NCBI GenBank assembly: GCA_964436315.1
Contig: CAYTCZ010000011.1
Coordinates: forward strand, 1 to 46,197
Direction: 5' to 3'
Source: CAYTCZ01 sp964436315
Lineage (GTDB): Bacteria; Actinomycetota; Thermoleophilia; Gaiellales; Gaiellaceae
DNA length: 46,197 bases
The notes below the pieces were generated by a model. It made no database searches. It was not told the DNA's origin and saw only the letters and a program-made list of their open reading frames with translations. Position 1 is the stretch's first letter; every line of letters begins with the position of its first letter. The translations under genes and the position numbers were made by a program. Positions 16,362-23,416 of the stretch are shown here, one piece after another.

Positions 16362-17558
16362 TCAGTCGTAGATACCAAGATTGGTTTCCGGGTCGAAGAA
16401 GTGCAGAACCCGGGTATCGACGGCCACCTCGGCGGTCTCTCCCTTACCGACACGCGACCGGGCACCGAATCTGCCGACTAGCGTTGCGTTCGCGCCCACT
16501 TTGGATCTCTCGAGCTCCTGAACCACGGTCGCGCCGACGTCCTCGGCGAGCTCACGGACGTCCTCGGTGAACGCTTGCTGCGCATCGATGTCGAAGTGGA
16601 CGATGTGCTCTGCACCGAGGGCTTCAGTCAGCTCGACCTCTCCGCGGATACATCGATCGTGAGCCAACTCGGGAACTAATGCAGCGTCCTCGAACTCCTC
16701 GGGTCGGATCCCGAGGATGACGTCGCGGTTCTCGTAGTTCGCGAGGGCCGGTCGGGCCGCGATCAGATCATCGTCGATTGTGATTCGCTGCGACCCGATC
16801 GAGGCACTGAGGTTCCCGTTCGCACGTTCGAGCCGTGCTTCGAGCAGGTTCATTGCGGGGCTCCCGATGAACCCCCCGACGAAGAGGTTCACTGGCTGGT
16901 CGTAGAGCTCCTGGGGAGGCGCGACCTGTTGCAGCTCGCCCTTCCGCATCACGGCAACGCGATGGCCCATTGTCATCGCCTCGACTTGATCGTGCGTGAC
17001 GTAGATGGTGGTTGTCTCGAGATCGCTCTGAAGCTGGGCGATCTCCGCCCGCATCTGAACCCTCAGCTTCGCGTCGAGGTTCGAGAGGGGCTCGTCCATG
17101 AGAAACGCGGCCGGCTCTCGAACAATGGCTCGCCCCATCGCAACGCGCTGACGCTGCCCGCCAGAGAGAGCCCTCGGCTTGCGCTTCAGGAACTGCTCCA
17201 GCCCTAGGATGCGAGCCGCCCTGGTCACGCGCTCCTCGATCTCCTTCTTCGGTGTCTTGCGGAGCTTCAGGCCAAAGGCGATGTTGTCGTAGACCGTCAG
17301 GTGCGGGTAGAGCGCGTAGCTCTGGAACACCATGGCGATGTCGCGATCTCGGGACGGGACGTGGTTCACGACGCGATCGCCGATCTTGATGACTCCTTCC
17401 GAGATCTCCTCGAGGCCCGCCACCATTCGAAGCGCGGTGGTCTTCCCGCACCCGGATGGGCCGACCAGCACCATGAACTCGCCGTCCTCGATCGCGAGTC
17501 TCATGCCCGAGACGGCACGCGTGCCGTCCGGGTAGACCTTGGCAACCCCTTCGAACAT
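16362..17558 (-). CDS. ugpC: Sugar ABC transporter ATP-binding protein (UgpC/MsmK family)
   Basis: A 398-aa ATPase that energises the import system. Walker A is GPSGCGKTT (33-41), Q-loop VFQSYALYPH (Q79), signature LSGGQRQR (131-138), Walker B FLMDEP (152-157) and switch H189. A C-terminal MalK-type OB regulatory domain (about 240-398) includes LGIRPEEF. The ATG at 17558 lacks a Shine-Dalgarno. Four codons upstream, an ATC (17570-17568) follows GGGAG by 5 nt and would give the usual family N-terminus (M)AEVMFEGV, so the true start may be ATC. It is the first gene of the operon, followed after 43 bp by the binding protein. Confidence 0.95.
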   Translation of the reverse strand: MFEGVAKVYPDGTRAVSGMRLAIEDGEFMVLVGPSGCGKTTALRMVAGLEEISEGVIKIGDRVVNHVPSRDRDIAMVFQSYALYPHLTVYDNIAFGLKLRKTPKKEIEERVTRAARILGLEQFLKRKPRALSGGQRQRVAMGRAIVREPAAFLMDEPLSNLDAKLRVQMRAEIAQLQSDLETTTIYVTHDQVEAMTMGHRVAVMRKGELQQVAPPQELYDQPVNLFVGGFIGSPAMNLLEARLERANGNLSASIGSQRITIDDDLIAARPALANYENRDVILGIRPEEFEDAALVPELAHDRCIRGEVELTEALGAEHIVHFDIDAQQAFTEDVRELAEDVGATVVQELERSKVGANATLVGRFGARSRVGKGETAEVAVDTRVLHFFDPETNLGIYD

Positions 17559-17801
17559 TACTTCAGCGATAGCGGCTCCCAGTTCGTCGTCGAAGACACT
17601 AACACCCGTCGCTCGTGCAGCAAAAGGGACACGCCTACACGTAGATGGACGCTCGGGAGAGACGGAAGTTAGTCAGGGGGAGCATAAGAGGTCCTGAACG
17701 GTCACATATTCCGCGAAATCACGGCAAGTAGTGCGTTTTTCCGCAATTGATGTTGCGATGCGTGCGCCACGGGACAGCCGAGAGCTCCCGCGGGACACCG
17801 G

Positions 17802-17807
17802 TACACT
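17802..17807 (+). promoter_or_regulatory. Putative -10 (TACACT), leaderless
   Basis: TACACT ends 9 nt before the ATG at 17817, with no Shine-Dalgarno between. It lies in the divergent region shared with the ABC operon. Confidence 0.45.
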
Positions 17808-17816
17808 CGCCCACTG

Positions 17817-18878
17817 ATGAAGACCGAGACGATCGTCGTTCTCGAGGGTGACGAGACCGGACAGGAGCTCCTTGACGAAGCACTTCGCGTCCTCTCTCCT
17901 GACGTGACGGGCCTGGAGCTCGAGTTTCCGCGTTACGACCTCTCGCTGGAGAACAGGCGCAAGACGACGAACGGTGTCGTTCACCGAGCAGCGGCGCATC
18001 TGCGGGACGCGGGCCTCGGCCTCAAGGCGGCCACGATCACCCCAGAAGAAAAGGACGACGTCGGCAGCCCGAACCGCATTCTCCGCGAGGAGATCGGTGG
18101 ACACGTCATCGTCCGCACGGGAAGGAGAATCCCAGGTGTTGTCCCGGTCGGCGGCGTCCACCACCCGATCTCTGTCGTCCGCATGGCCGTGGGGGACGCG
18201 TACGGCGCACAAGAGTGGCGCGAGGGAAGCGGCGAGGGCGAGGTCGCCTACCGCACCGAGCGAATCGAGCGGCGCATCTGCCGCGCGGTCGCCGAGTTCT
18301 CGTTCCGCCACGCGGAACGCACCGGCGCGAAGGTCTTTGGCGGTCCGAAATACACCGTCTCGCCGGTCTACGAAGGCATGCTCAAAGAGGAGATGGACGC
18401 AGCAGCCGCGCAGCATCCTGAGGTCCCCTACGAGCCACAGCTCATCGACGCGACGTTTGCACTGCTCATCAGCTCCGCCGGCGAGCCGCTCGTGATCCCC
18501 TCCCTGAACCGTGACGGCGACATCCTCTCTGACCTCGTTCTCCCACTGTTCGGCTCGATCGCCGGGTCAGAGTCCCTGCTCGTCGCCTTCAACCCCGACT
18601 ACAGCCCGCGCGTGCTGATGGCCGAGGCTGCTCACGGAACCGCTCCGGGGCTCTTCGGAAAGGATGTGGCGAATCCGATGGCGATGATCCTTGCGGGCGC
18701 GGCTCTGATCTCACACATCGACACGCCGGAGGCGGCCGAGGTGGGCGAAGCGATTCGAGATGGAGCTCTCGAAGCGGTGGCGGAAGGCACCCGCACCGCT
18801 GATCTTGGCGGCCACGCCTCAACGAGTTCGTTTACCGACGAGATCATTCGACGTGTCCGCGAGAAGCGGGCCGAGTGA
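17817..18878 (+). CDS. Isocitrate/isopropylmalate dehydrogenase family protein
   Basis: A 353-aa NAD(P)-dependent beta-decarboxylating dehydrogenase. Visible family features are GDETGQELLDEAL near the N-terminus, KYTVSPVYEGMLKEEMD (Lys/Tyr region), the metal-binding NRDGDILSDL with SIAGSESLLVAFN, and the nucleotide-binding EAAHGTAP. The N-terminal substrate loop NGVVHRAAAHLRDAGLGLKAA differs from canonical IDH and LeuB, so isocitrate, 3-isopropylmalate or a related hydroxy-acid are all possible. No leucine or TCA genes are adjacent. It is transcribed divergently from the sugar ABC operon. Confidence 0.87.
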   Translation: MKTETIVVLEGDETGQELLDEALRVLSPDVTGLELEFPRYDLSLENRRKTTNGVVHRAAAHLRDAGLGLKAATITPEEKDDVGSPNRILREEIGGHVIVRTGRRIPGVVPVGGVHHPISVVRMAVGDAYGAQEWREGSGEGEVAYRTERIERRICRAVAEFSFRHAERTGAKVFGGPKYTVSPVYEGMLKEEMDAAAAQHPEVPYEPQLIDATFALLISSAGEPLVIPSLNRDGDILSDLVLPLFGSIAGSESLLVAFNPDYSPRVLMAEAAHGTAPGLFGKDVANPMAMILAGAALISHIDTPEAAEVGEAIRDGALEAVAEGTRTADLGGHASTSSFTDEIIRRVREKRAE

Positions 18879-19039
18879 CCTTCGCACCTGCCCGGTCTTC
18901 GTCATCGCGGCTGTGCCGGACGCTGTGTTGCTCAACGAGCCACTACCACGTCGATTCTCAACGGGCTAATCGGCAACACCGGCGCGGCAGATCGAACGCG
19001 ACGGACGGCGAGACCCTGCTTCGAGACTCCGCCGCCGAT

Positions 19040-19310
19040 CGCACGAGTGACGCCGTCGGGCTGAACAGGTGACACCATACGTCCGGGCGGGCGACCGGGT
19101 GCGGCCGAGCAACGGACACCGAGCAGCCGAGCAGGTGACCGAACGGGTGACGCCGAGCGGCGGAGCAGGTGACGTCGTACGCCCGGAACCACCGGCACCG
19201 TAGCGGCCCAGACAGGTGACGCCGAGTGGCCGCGCTCCGCTCGAACCACGGCACCGTGCGGCCAAAACGTGACGCCGACTTGCCGCGCAGGTAGCGCCAT
19301 GGGGCCGAAC
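19040..19310. repeat. Degenerate tandem repeats, ~100-bp phase, GTGACgCCG core
   Basis: GTGAC cores start at 19047, 19069, 19135, 19147, 19169, 19216 and 19269. The pairs 19047/19147 and the series 19069/19169/19269 are exactly 100 bp apart. Copies share GTGACGCCG, about 12 variable bases, then CAGGTGAC. Copies are too diverged for a CRISPR and lack uniform spacers. They may be a decayed satellite or a series of protein-binding sites. Confidence 0.6.
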
Positions 19311-19439
19311 TACCGGCACAGGCCGATCGAACACGTTCGGTCGAAAAATTGAGACCGGCCGGTCGCTGCTCTTTGAGAGACCGGTCGCCATGCGTCACAA
19401 GCTGACCTCTACGATCGGTAGCGGGTGGTGGGTGGAATG

Positions 19440-19465
19440 CCTCTCCCCACCCGGGTGGGGAGAGG
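19440..19465. repeat. Perfect 26-bp palindrome
   Basis: CCTCTCCCCACCC is followed immediately by its exact reverse complement. A related GGGTGG-flanked palindrome is at 40771-40795. It lies ~75 bp downstream of the fdxA stop codon, so it could terminate that minus-strand transcript; no T-run follows. Confidence 0.8.
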
Positions 19466-19540
19466 GCGCCAAAACGACCGGGGGCATAGGCTCCCCGTGA
19501 GAGGATTGAGACGTACGGAGGAGGCTGTGCTATCCGCCGA

Positions 19541-19843
19541 CTAGGCGATTGGCTCGTTCTGAACGTTGTGCTCAGTGGCGTAGTCGTTGACGAGGTTGTT
19601 GATCACGTCCCAGTCGTCAAACGCGTAGTTGATCTTGACGAACGGCTCCCACTTCTCGGGGAGCGCGTCTTCAGGGAAGATCGCCTCGACCGGACACTCC
19701 GGCTCGCACGCACCGCAGTCGATGCATTCCTCGGGATCGATCACCAAAACACGGTCGGCTTCGTGGATGCAGTCGACCGGACAGACGTCGACGCAGGAAC
19801 GATCCTTAATGTCGATACAGGGCTCGGCAATGATGTAGGTCAT
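19541..19843 (-). CDS. fdxA: 7Fe ferredoxin ([3Fe-4S][4Fe-4S])
   Basis: A 100-aa low-potential electron carrier. The cysteine pattern matches the Azotobacter FdI type: C9, C17 and C50 for the [3Fe-4S] cluster; C21, C40, C43 and C46 for the [4Fe-4S] cluster; C25 free. The segments CVDVCPVDCIHEADRVL and CIDCGACEPECPVEAI are typical of actinobacterial FdxA. A C-terminal extension (residues 60-100) is normal for this group. TAGGCT lies 9 nt before the ATG, which suggests a leaderless transcript. The redox partner is not indicated by neighbours. Confidence 0.97.
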   Translation of the reverse strand: MTYIIAEPCIDIKDRSCVDVCPVDCIHEADRVLVIDPEECIDCGACEPECPVEAIFPEDALPEKWEPFVKINYAFDDWDVINNLVNDYATEHNVQNEPIA

Positions 19844-19852
19844 GGCGCACTA

Positions 19853-19858
19853 AGCCTA
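19853..19858 (-). promoter_or_regulatory. Putative -10 (TAGGCT) of fdxA, leaderless
   Basis: On the minus strand TAGGCT ends 9 nt before the fdxA ATG. No Shine-Dalgarno or clear -35 is visible. Confidence 0.4.
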
Positions 19859-20023
19859 CAGAAAGGTTTTGCGGACTTAGCACGCCTACCGAAGAGGGGC
19901 GGCTTGTCCGGAGGGACCGCCCGCGCACGTGGCGAGTCCAAGCTATGCAAACGCGAAGACTCCCCGCGCTCTCGTCAGACGTAGCGTCCGTTCCCGACCA
20001 ACGCGCCTCTTCCGCGAACGGCC

Positions 20024-20332
20024 TCAGCCCACTAACTCGTCGACCAACTGCGGCGCCCGCTCCGCGAGCTGAGACCTCACCACCACCCGGTCGAAACCAG
20101 CAGACTGTCCCGCCTTGAGCCCGAAGGTATCGGTGTGATTCGTGTACCCGAGGATTGGGGTGTCGGGCCAGCTCTCGGCCACATCTTCGGGATCGACACG
20201 GGCGATATCCACGATGACGAGATCTGGCGGGTCGACGCTATCGGTCGTCACAAGTTTGTGGCTTCCTCCGAGCATTGCGTCGAGCTTCCCGCGGAAGAAG
20301 AGATCGACCCCAGCAACCAGGATCGTCGCCAC
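20024..20332 (-). CDS. Receiver-like (pseudo-response-regulator) protein
   Basis: A 102-aa single-domain protein that looks like a degenerate CheY-type receiver. It starts TILVAGVDLFFRGKLDAML, has PDLVIVDIA with the Asp at the usual phosphorylation strand, and ends VVVRSQLAERAPQLVDEL. Instead of the acidic pocket DD near the N-terminus there is a single D, and the usual Thr/Lys signature is weak, so phosphorylation is doubtful. The start is GTG, 6 nt after a possible -10 (TAGGCT), with no Shine-Dalgarno. Function unknown. Confidence 0.7.
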   Translation of the reverse strand: MATILVAGVDLFFRGKLDAMLGGSHKLVTTDSVDPPDLVIVDIARVDPEDVAESWPDTPILGYTNHTDTFGLKAGQSAGFDRVVVRSQLAERAPQLVDELVG

Positions 20333-20338
20333 GCCGAG

Positions 20339-20344
20339 AGCCTA
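20339..20344 (-). promoter_or_regulatory. Putative -10 (TAGGCT), leaderless
   Basis: On the minus strand TAGGCT ends 6 nt before the GTG at 20332, which would place the transcription start at or next to the start codon. Confidence 0.35.
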
Positions 20345-20403
20345 AACCCCCGTTCCGCGAGCTTCAAGGGAGGTTCAGGCGCGGAATCGTCCCAGAACGG
20401 CCC

Positions 20404-21090
20404 TTAATCGATGCCAAAGAACAGCAGCGTCCTGTTAACGGCAACGTTGAGCCACCAGAATCGATCGAAGAAGAGCATCAGCCCGAACAGCACGAGAACT
20501 CCCCCGCTGACGACGCGGAAAACCGCGTAGTGGTCGCGAACCCAGCGCGAGGCGCGCATCGCGCCCGCGAATCCGACACCGACAAGGAGAAACGGCAAGG
20601 CAAGACCGAGGGAATAGACGACCAGCAGGAGAGATCCCTGCGCGACCGTCGTCGTATCGCCGGCGAGAGCGAGGATGGGAGCGAGCACCGGCCCGATACA
20701 TGGCGCCGCGCACACTGCAAAGGCTCCACCGAGCAGCGCGCTCGAGCCCCTGCGCTGGGCACCCTCAACGAGCCCGGGTGCAGCGAGCCGCTCGAGGAAC
20801 GGGAAGGGCAGGAGGCCCATAAAAGCAAATCCGAAGATCACAACAATGATGCCGGCCACTTTGAAGACGAGCTCGCGATCGCCGACGAGACCCGCCGCCC
20901 CCGCGGCTGCAGCCCCGAGTGCCACGAACACGACGGTGAAGCCAACGATGAACGGAATGCTCGCTGCGACGACCTTCCTACCACTCGCCCCCGGTTGGGT
21001 ACCAGAGACTGCGGAGAGATAGCCCGGCACAAGCGGGAGAACGCACGGCGTCGTAAACGAGATGAGGCCGGCGAGGAAGGCGAGGGGGAT
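20404..21090 (-). CDS. ccdA: Cytochrome c biogenesis protein CcdA
   Basis: A 228-aa six-helix membrane protein that carries reducing equivalents from cytoplasmic thioredoxin to extracytoplasmic thiol proteins. Both essential cysteines are present only with an upstream start: TTPCVLPLVPGYL in helix 1 and CAAPCIGPVLAP in helix 4. The first ATG/GTG/TTG in the frame is GTG at 21030, which would delete helix 1 and its Cys. After an in-frame TGA, the only well-placed start is ATC at 21090, preceded by GGAGG with a 5-nt gap, giving (M)PLAFLAGLISF. I therefore use ATC. It is the third gene of the ccmG-ccmH-ccdA operon. Confidence 0.9.
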   Translation of the reverse strand: MPLAFLAGLISFTTPCVLPLVPGYLSAVSGTQPGASGRKVVAASIPFIVGFTVVFVALGAAAAGAAGLVGDRELVFKVAGIIVVIFGFAFMGLLPFPFLERLAAPGLVEGAQRRGSSALLGGAFAVCAAPCIGPVLAPILALAGDTTTVAQGSLLLVVYSLGLALPFLLVGVGFAGAMRASRWVRDHYAVFRVVSGGVLVLFGLMLFFDRFWWLNVAVNRTLLFFGID

Positions 21091-21118
21091 CTTTGCCTCC
21101 AGTCAGAACCCCCAGGCG

Positions 21119-21601
21119 TCAGGGTCGGTCGTAGCGGGCCAGCTCCTCGTCGACCCGGCGCTCGAGCTCGGGATCGAGCCCGGAGCTGCCGTTTCTCGAC
21201 GTGACTGCTGCCGGCGCGAGCGCCCTCCGCGCAGTCCAGCGCTGAATCAGCGCCGCGATAGCGACGATCGCGACAGCCCCGCCGACCAACGGAAGGACCC
21301 ACGCCAAGACGTTGAACCCCTCCGTGGTCGGAGCCGCCAAAACCGCTTCGCCGAATTCGTCGACGAGCTGTGCCTTGATCGAGCTCTTCGTGTCCCCCGC
21401 GGCAATTCGCTCGCTGATGAACTCTCGCATCCTGTCTGCGACGGGGGCGCCGGACAGCGAAAGCAGCTGCTTGCATGTGGGGCAGTAGACCTCGCCCTCG
21501 ATCTCCTGCAGCGTCGGCCGCTCTTCACTCGCGCTCGCCGTTGCCGCGCCAATCAACGCGAGGAGAGCAACGCATAAGAGAGCGATGAATCTGATCATCA
21601 T
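21119..21601 (-). CDS. ccmH: Cytochrome c maturation protein CcmH/CycL
   Basis: A 160-aa thiol oxidoreductase that keeps the apocytochrome CXXCH motif reduced for heme attachment. It has a signal peptide (IRFIALLCVALLALIGAATASA), a periplasmic domain with the redox motif CPTC in GEVYCPTCKQLLSLSG, the family helix bundle (MREFISERIAAGDTKSSIKAQLVDEFG), then a transmembrane helix (VLAWVLPLVGGAVAIVAIAAL) and a short cytoplasmic tail. The canonical motif is LRCxxCQ; here it is YCPTCK, as in actinobacterial relatives. Its start overlaps the ccmG stop by 4 bp. ccmE, ccmF and ccmABC are not in the window. Confidence 0.93.
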   Translation of the reverse strand: MMIRFIALLCVALLALIGAATASASEERPTLQEIEGEVYCPTCKQLLSLSGAPVADRMREFISERIAAGDTKSSIKAQLVDEFGEAVLAAPTTEGFNVLAWVLPLVGGAVAIVAIAALIQRWTARRALAPAAVTSRNGSSGLDPELERRVDEELARYDRP

Positions 21602-22149
21602 GTGGATCCAAGCATCTCTTGGATATTTTCCTCAAGGGTCGCAGCGGTCACGGGACCGGAGATGTGTTCAACGATGCGTCCGTTCTCGTCGATGAACCAC
21701 GTCTCGGGAAAACCGGTTACGCCAAACCGGTCGAGCGTCGAGCCCTGGCCGTCGTGGACGTTCGGATACGTCAGGCCAAACCGGTCGATGAACCCCCTCG
21801 CATCACTCCTGAAGTCCTGGGCATCCAGGCCGACTACGACGACGCCGTCATCCTGATACCGCTCCCAGGCAGCTTGAAGCTCGGGAGCCTCATCCTTGCA
21901 CGGTTCACACCAGGAAGCCCAGAAGTTCAAGACCACCGCCTTGCCCCTCATCGAGGACAAGGCCAGATCTCCATCGCCGTTCAGTGTGGGGAGGTCGAAA
22001 TCCGGTGCCGCAGGAGTGTCGCCCGCTTCGACCGCTGCGACAATGTTCCGCCCCTGGTTTCGGTTCAGGACTTGCCAGCCCAGCAGGACGAGCAGCAGGC
22101 CGATCACAACCACGGCGACGATCTGCAGGAGACGTGTCGGGAGTGCCAT
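21598..22149 (-). CDS. ccmG: Thiol:disulfide interchange protein (CcmG/ResA/TlpA-like)
   Basis: A 183-aa membrane-anchored thioredoxin-fold protein. One N-terminal helix (IVAVVVIGLLLVLLGWQVL) anchors it, and the extracytoplasmic domain carries the WCEPC active site in VLNFWASWCEPCKDE and the cis-proline region GVTGFPETWFID. It receives electrons from CcdA and reduces CcmH or apocytochromes. It is the first gene of the three-gene operon, and its stop overlaps the CcmH start (ATGA). Length and layout fit TlpA-family proteins; the exact partner is inferred from context. Confidence 0.92.
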   Translation of the reverse strand: MALPTRLLQIVAVVVIGLLLVLLGWQVLNRNQGRNIVAAVEAGDTPAAPDFDLPTLNGDGDLALSSMRGKAVVLNFWASWCEPCKDEAPELQAAWERYQDDGVVVVGLDAQDFRSDARGFIDRFGLTYPNVHDGQGSTLDRFGVTGFPETWFIDENGRIVEHISGPVTAATLEENIQEMLGST

Positions 22150-22217
22150 CGCCGATCACCAAGGGTAGACGCTCAGTCGAGCGAGGCGCAGGACCGGCCG
22201 TCCTAATCGCGAGACGG

Positions 22218-23279
22218 CTAAGAAGGAACGATGATGACCGGCGTTCCGATGTTGATCTGGCCGAACAACCACTCAGCCGACGGAACGTGCATCCGAATGC
22301 ACCCGTGCGAAGCGGAGTATCCGACTGATGCGGCGTCCGGGGTGCCATGGATCCCGACGAGCGTTCCGGCCAGACCCATCCAGCGCGTACCGAGCGGATT
22401 GCCAGGGCCTGGCGGGACCGGCTCGAGCCCTTCGGCCCACGGCGAGTTCGGCGGATACCACCACGGGTGCGCCTGCTTCGTTCCGATCGTGAAACGACCG
22501 AGCGGCGTCGGATACGAGGGCAGTCCTGTCGCGACCGGGAACGACCGCCTCAGCTTGGCACCGCGCTTGGCCCCCTTGTAGAGGCTGAGCTTCTTTGATC
22601 CTCGTTGAATCACGATGACCTGACCGAACGTCTTCCTTGTAACCGTCGGCTCAACGACGTCCACCGGAAGCACGATCGGCTCGCGGAGGTTCCGCTTGAG
22701 CGCCCGGACGATCGCAACCGTCGCCGCATTCCGGTCGACCTGGAAACCGCGCTTCGACCTGGTAATCACCGGAGCGGCACCCTTCATTCTCAGCTCCGAG
22801 TTCCTCGCCTCGCGCGAGAAGCGCGTCACGAGCTTCGCGACGTACTCGCGGACGACGGCACCTTTGACCGCGACGACCAACTTCACTTCCTCGCCCGGAG
22901 CTGCCTTCATGGCGCGACGTACAGCACCGGGAACGTAGGCCCGAGCGCCTAGCTGACTCGGAGACGCTTTGACGGTCCTCTTCTTGCGCATGATCACGAC
23001 GTGCTGGTCGAACGCAGCGGAGACGGCGACGGCCGCCTCCTCTCGGGTCAAACCGCCGACCTGGACTCCCCCAATGGTGACGCCCTCCGCGACGATCTCG
23101 GGCGCGACGGCTTCGAGCGCCGGCAGGCTGACCGGTTGCTCGACTGCTTGGGCCGTCCCCTCGTCGTCGGAGTTGGCAAACGCAGGGCTCGCCCCGACCG
23201 CGAGAAGCAGGCCCAGCAGGAGCACTATTCGGACCACAGCGAAGGCGATTCTAACTTGGAACAGTGTCGGTTTCAGCAA
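22218..23279 (-). CDS. L,D-transpeptidase (YkuD) with PG-binding domain
   Basis: A 353-aa exported enzyme that makes 3-3 peptidoglycan crosslinks. After a signal peptide (VRIVLLLGLLLAVGASPAFA) come a VanW/PG-binding-4-like region (about 60-220, with GGVQVGGLTREEA) and the catalytic YkuD domain. Its signature is GIHGTPDAASVGYSASHGCIRM, with nucleophile C327 and H325. WWYPPNSPWAEG is the usual substrate loop. The window's frame opens with TTG at 23279; GTG at 23237 would put the signal peptide right at the N-terminus and is an equally good start. Neither has a strong Shine-Dalgarno. Confidence 0.93.
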   Translation of the reverse strand: MLKPTLFQVRIAFAVVRIVLLLGLLLAVGASPAFANSDDEGTAQAVEQPVSLPALEAVAPEIVAEGVTIGGVQVGGLTREEAAVAVSAAFDQHVVIMRKKRTVKASPSQLGARAYVPGAVRRAMKAAPGEEVKLVVAVKGAVVREYVAKLVTRFSREARNSELRMKGAAPVITRSKRGFQVDRNAATVAIVRALKRNLREPIVLPVDVVEPTVTRKTFGQVIVIQRGSKKLSLYKGAKRGAKLRRSFPVATGLPSYPTPLGRFTIGTKQAHPWWYPPNSPWAEGLEPVPPGPGNPLGTRWMGLAGTLVGIHGTPDAASVGYSASHGCIRMHVPSAEWLFGQINIGTPVIIVPS

Positions 23280-23416
23280 GAACCGCCGGGAGCCTGCACA
23301 CCTGGACAGCGAACTTCAGCCGTGCGGTGAGTCAGGCACCGACATGCGGGGAGGTAGCGGCGACGATGTTGTCCCGACCGGGGACTGAAAGGTCGACTGC
23401 GAGAGCGGCAGGACTC

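Larger units (their letters stand above)
18879..19540. other. 662-bp gene-free region with degenerate repeats and a palindrome
   Basis: No ORF here resembles a protein. The three overlapping open frames on the minus strand (18932-19398) are products of the repeats. The region holds the GTGAC-cored repeats (19040-19310) and a 26-bp perfect palindrome (19440-19465). Confidence 0.7.

Noticed and set aside
19040..19310. CRISPR array
   Set aside because: Repeats are short, diverged and unevenly spaced, and no cas gene is nearby.
18932..19398. Three overlapping minus-strand ORFs of 122-146 codons
   Set aside because: They cover the degenerate repeats, have Arg/Ser/Pro-rich composition in all frames and no domain or ribosome site.
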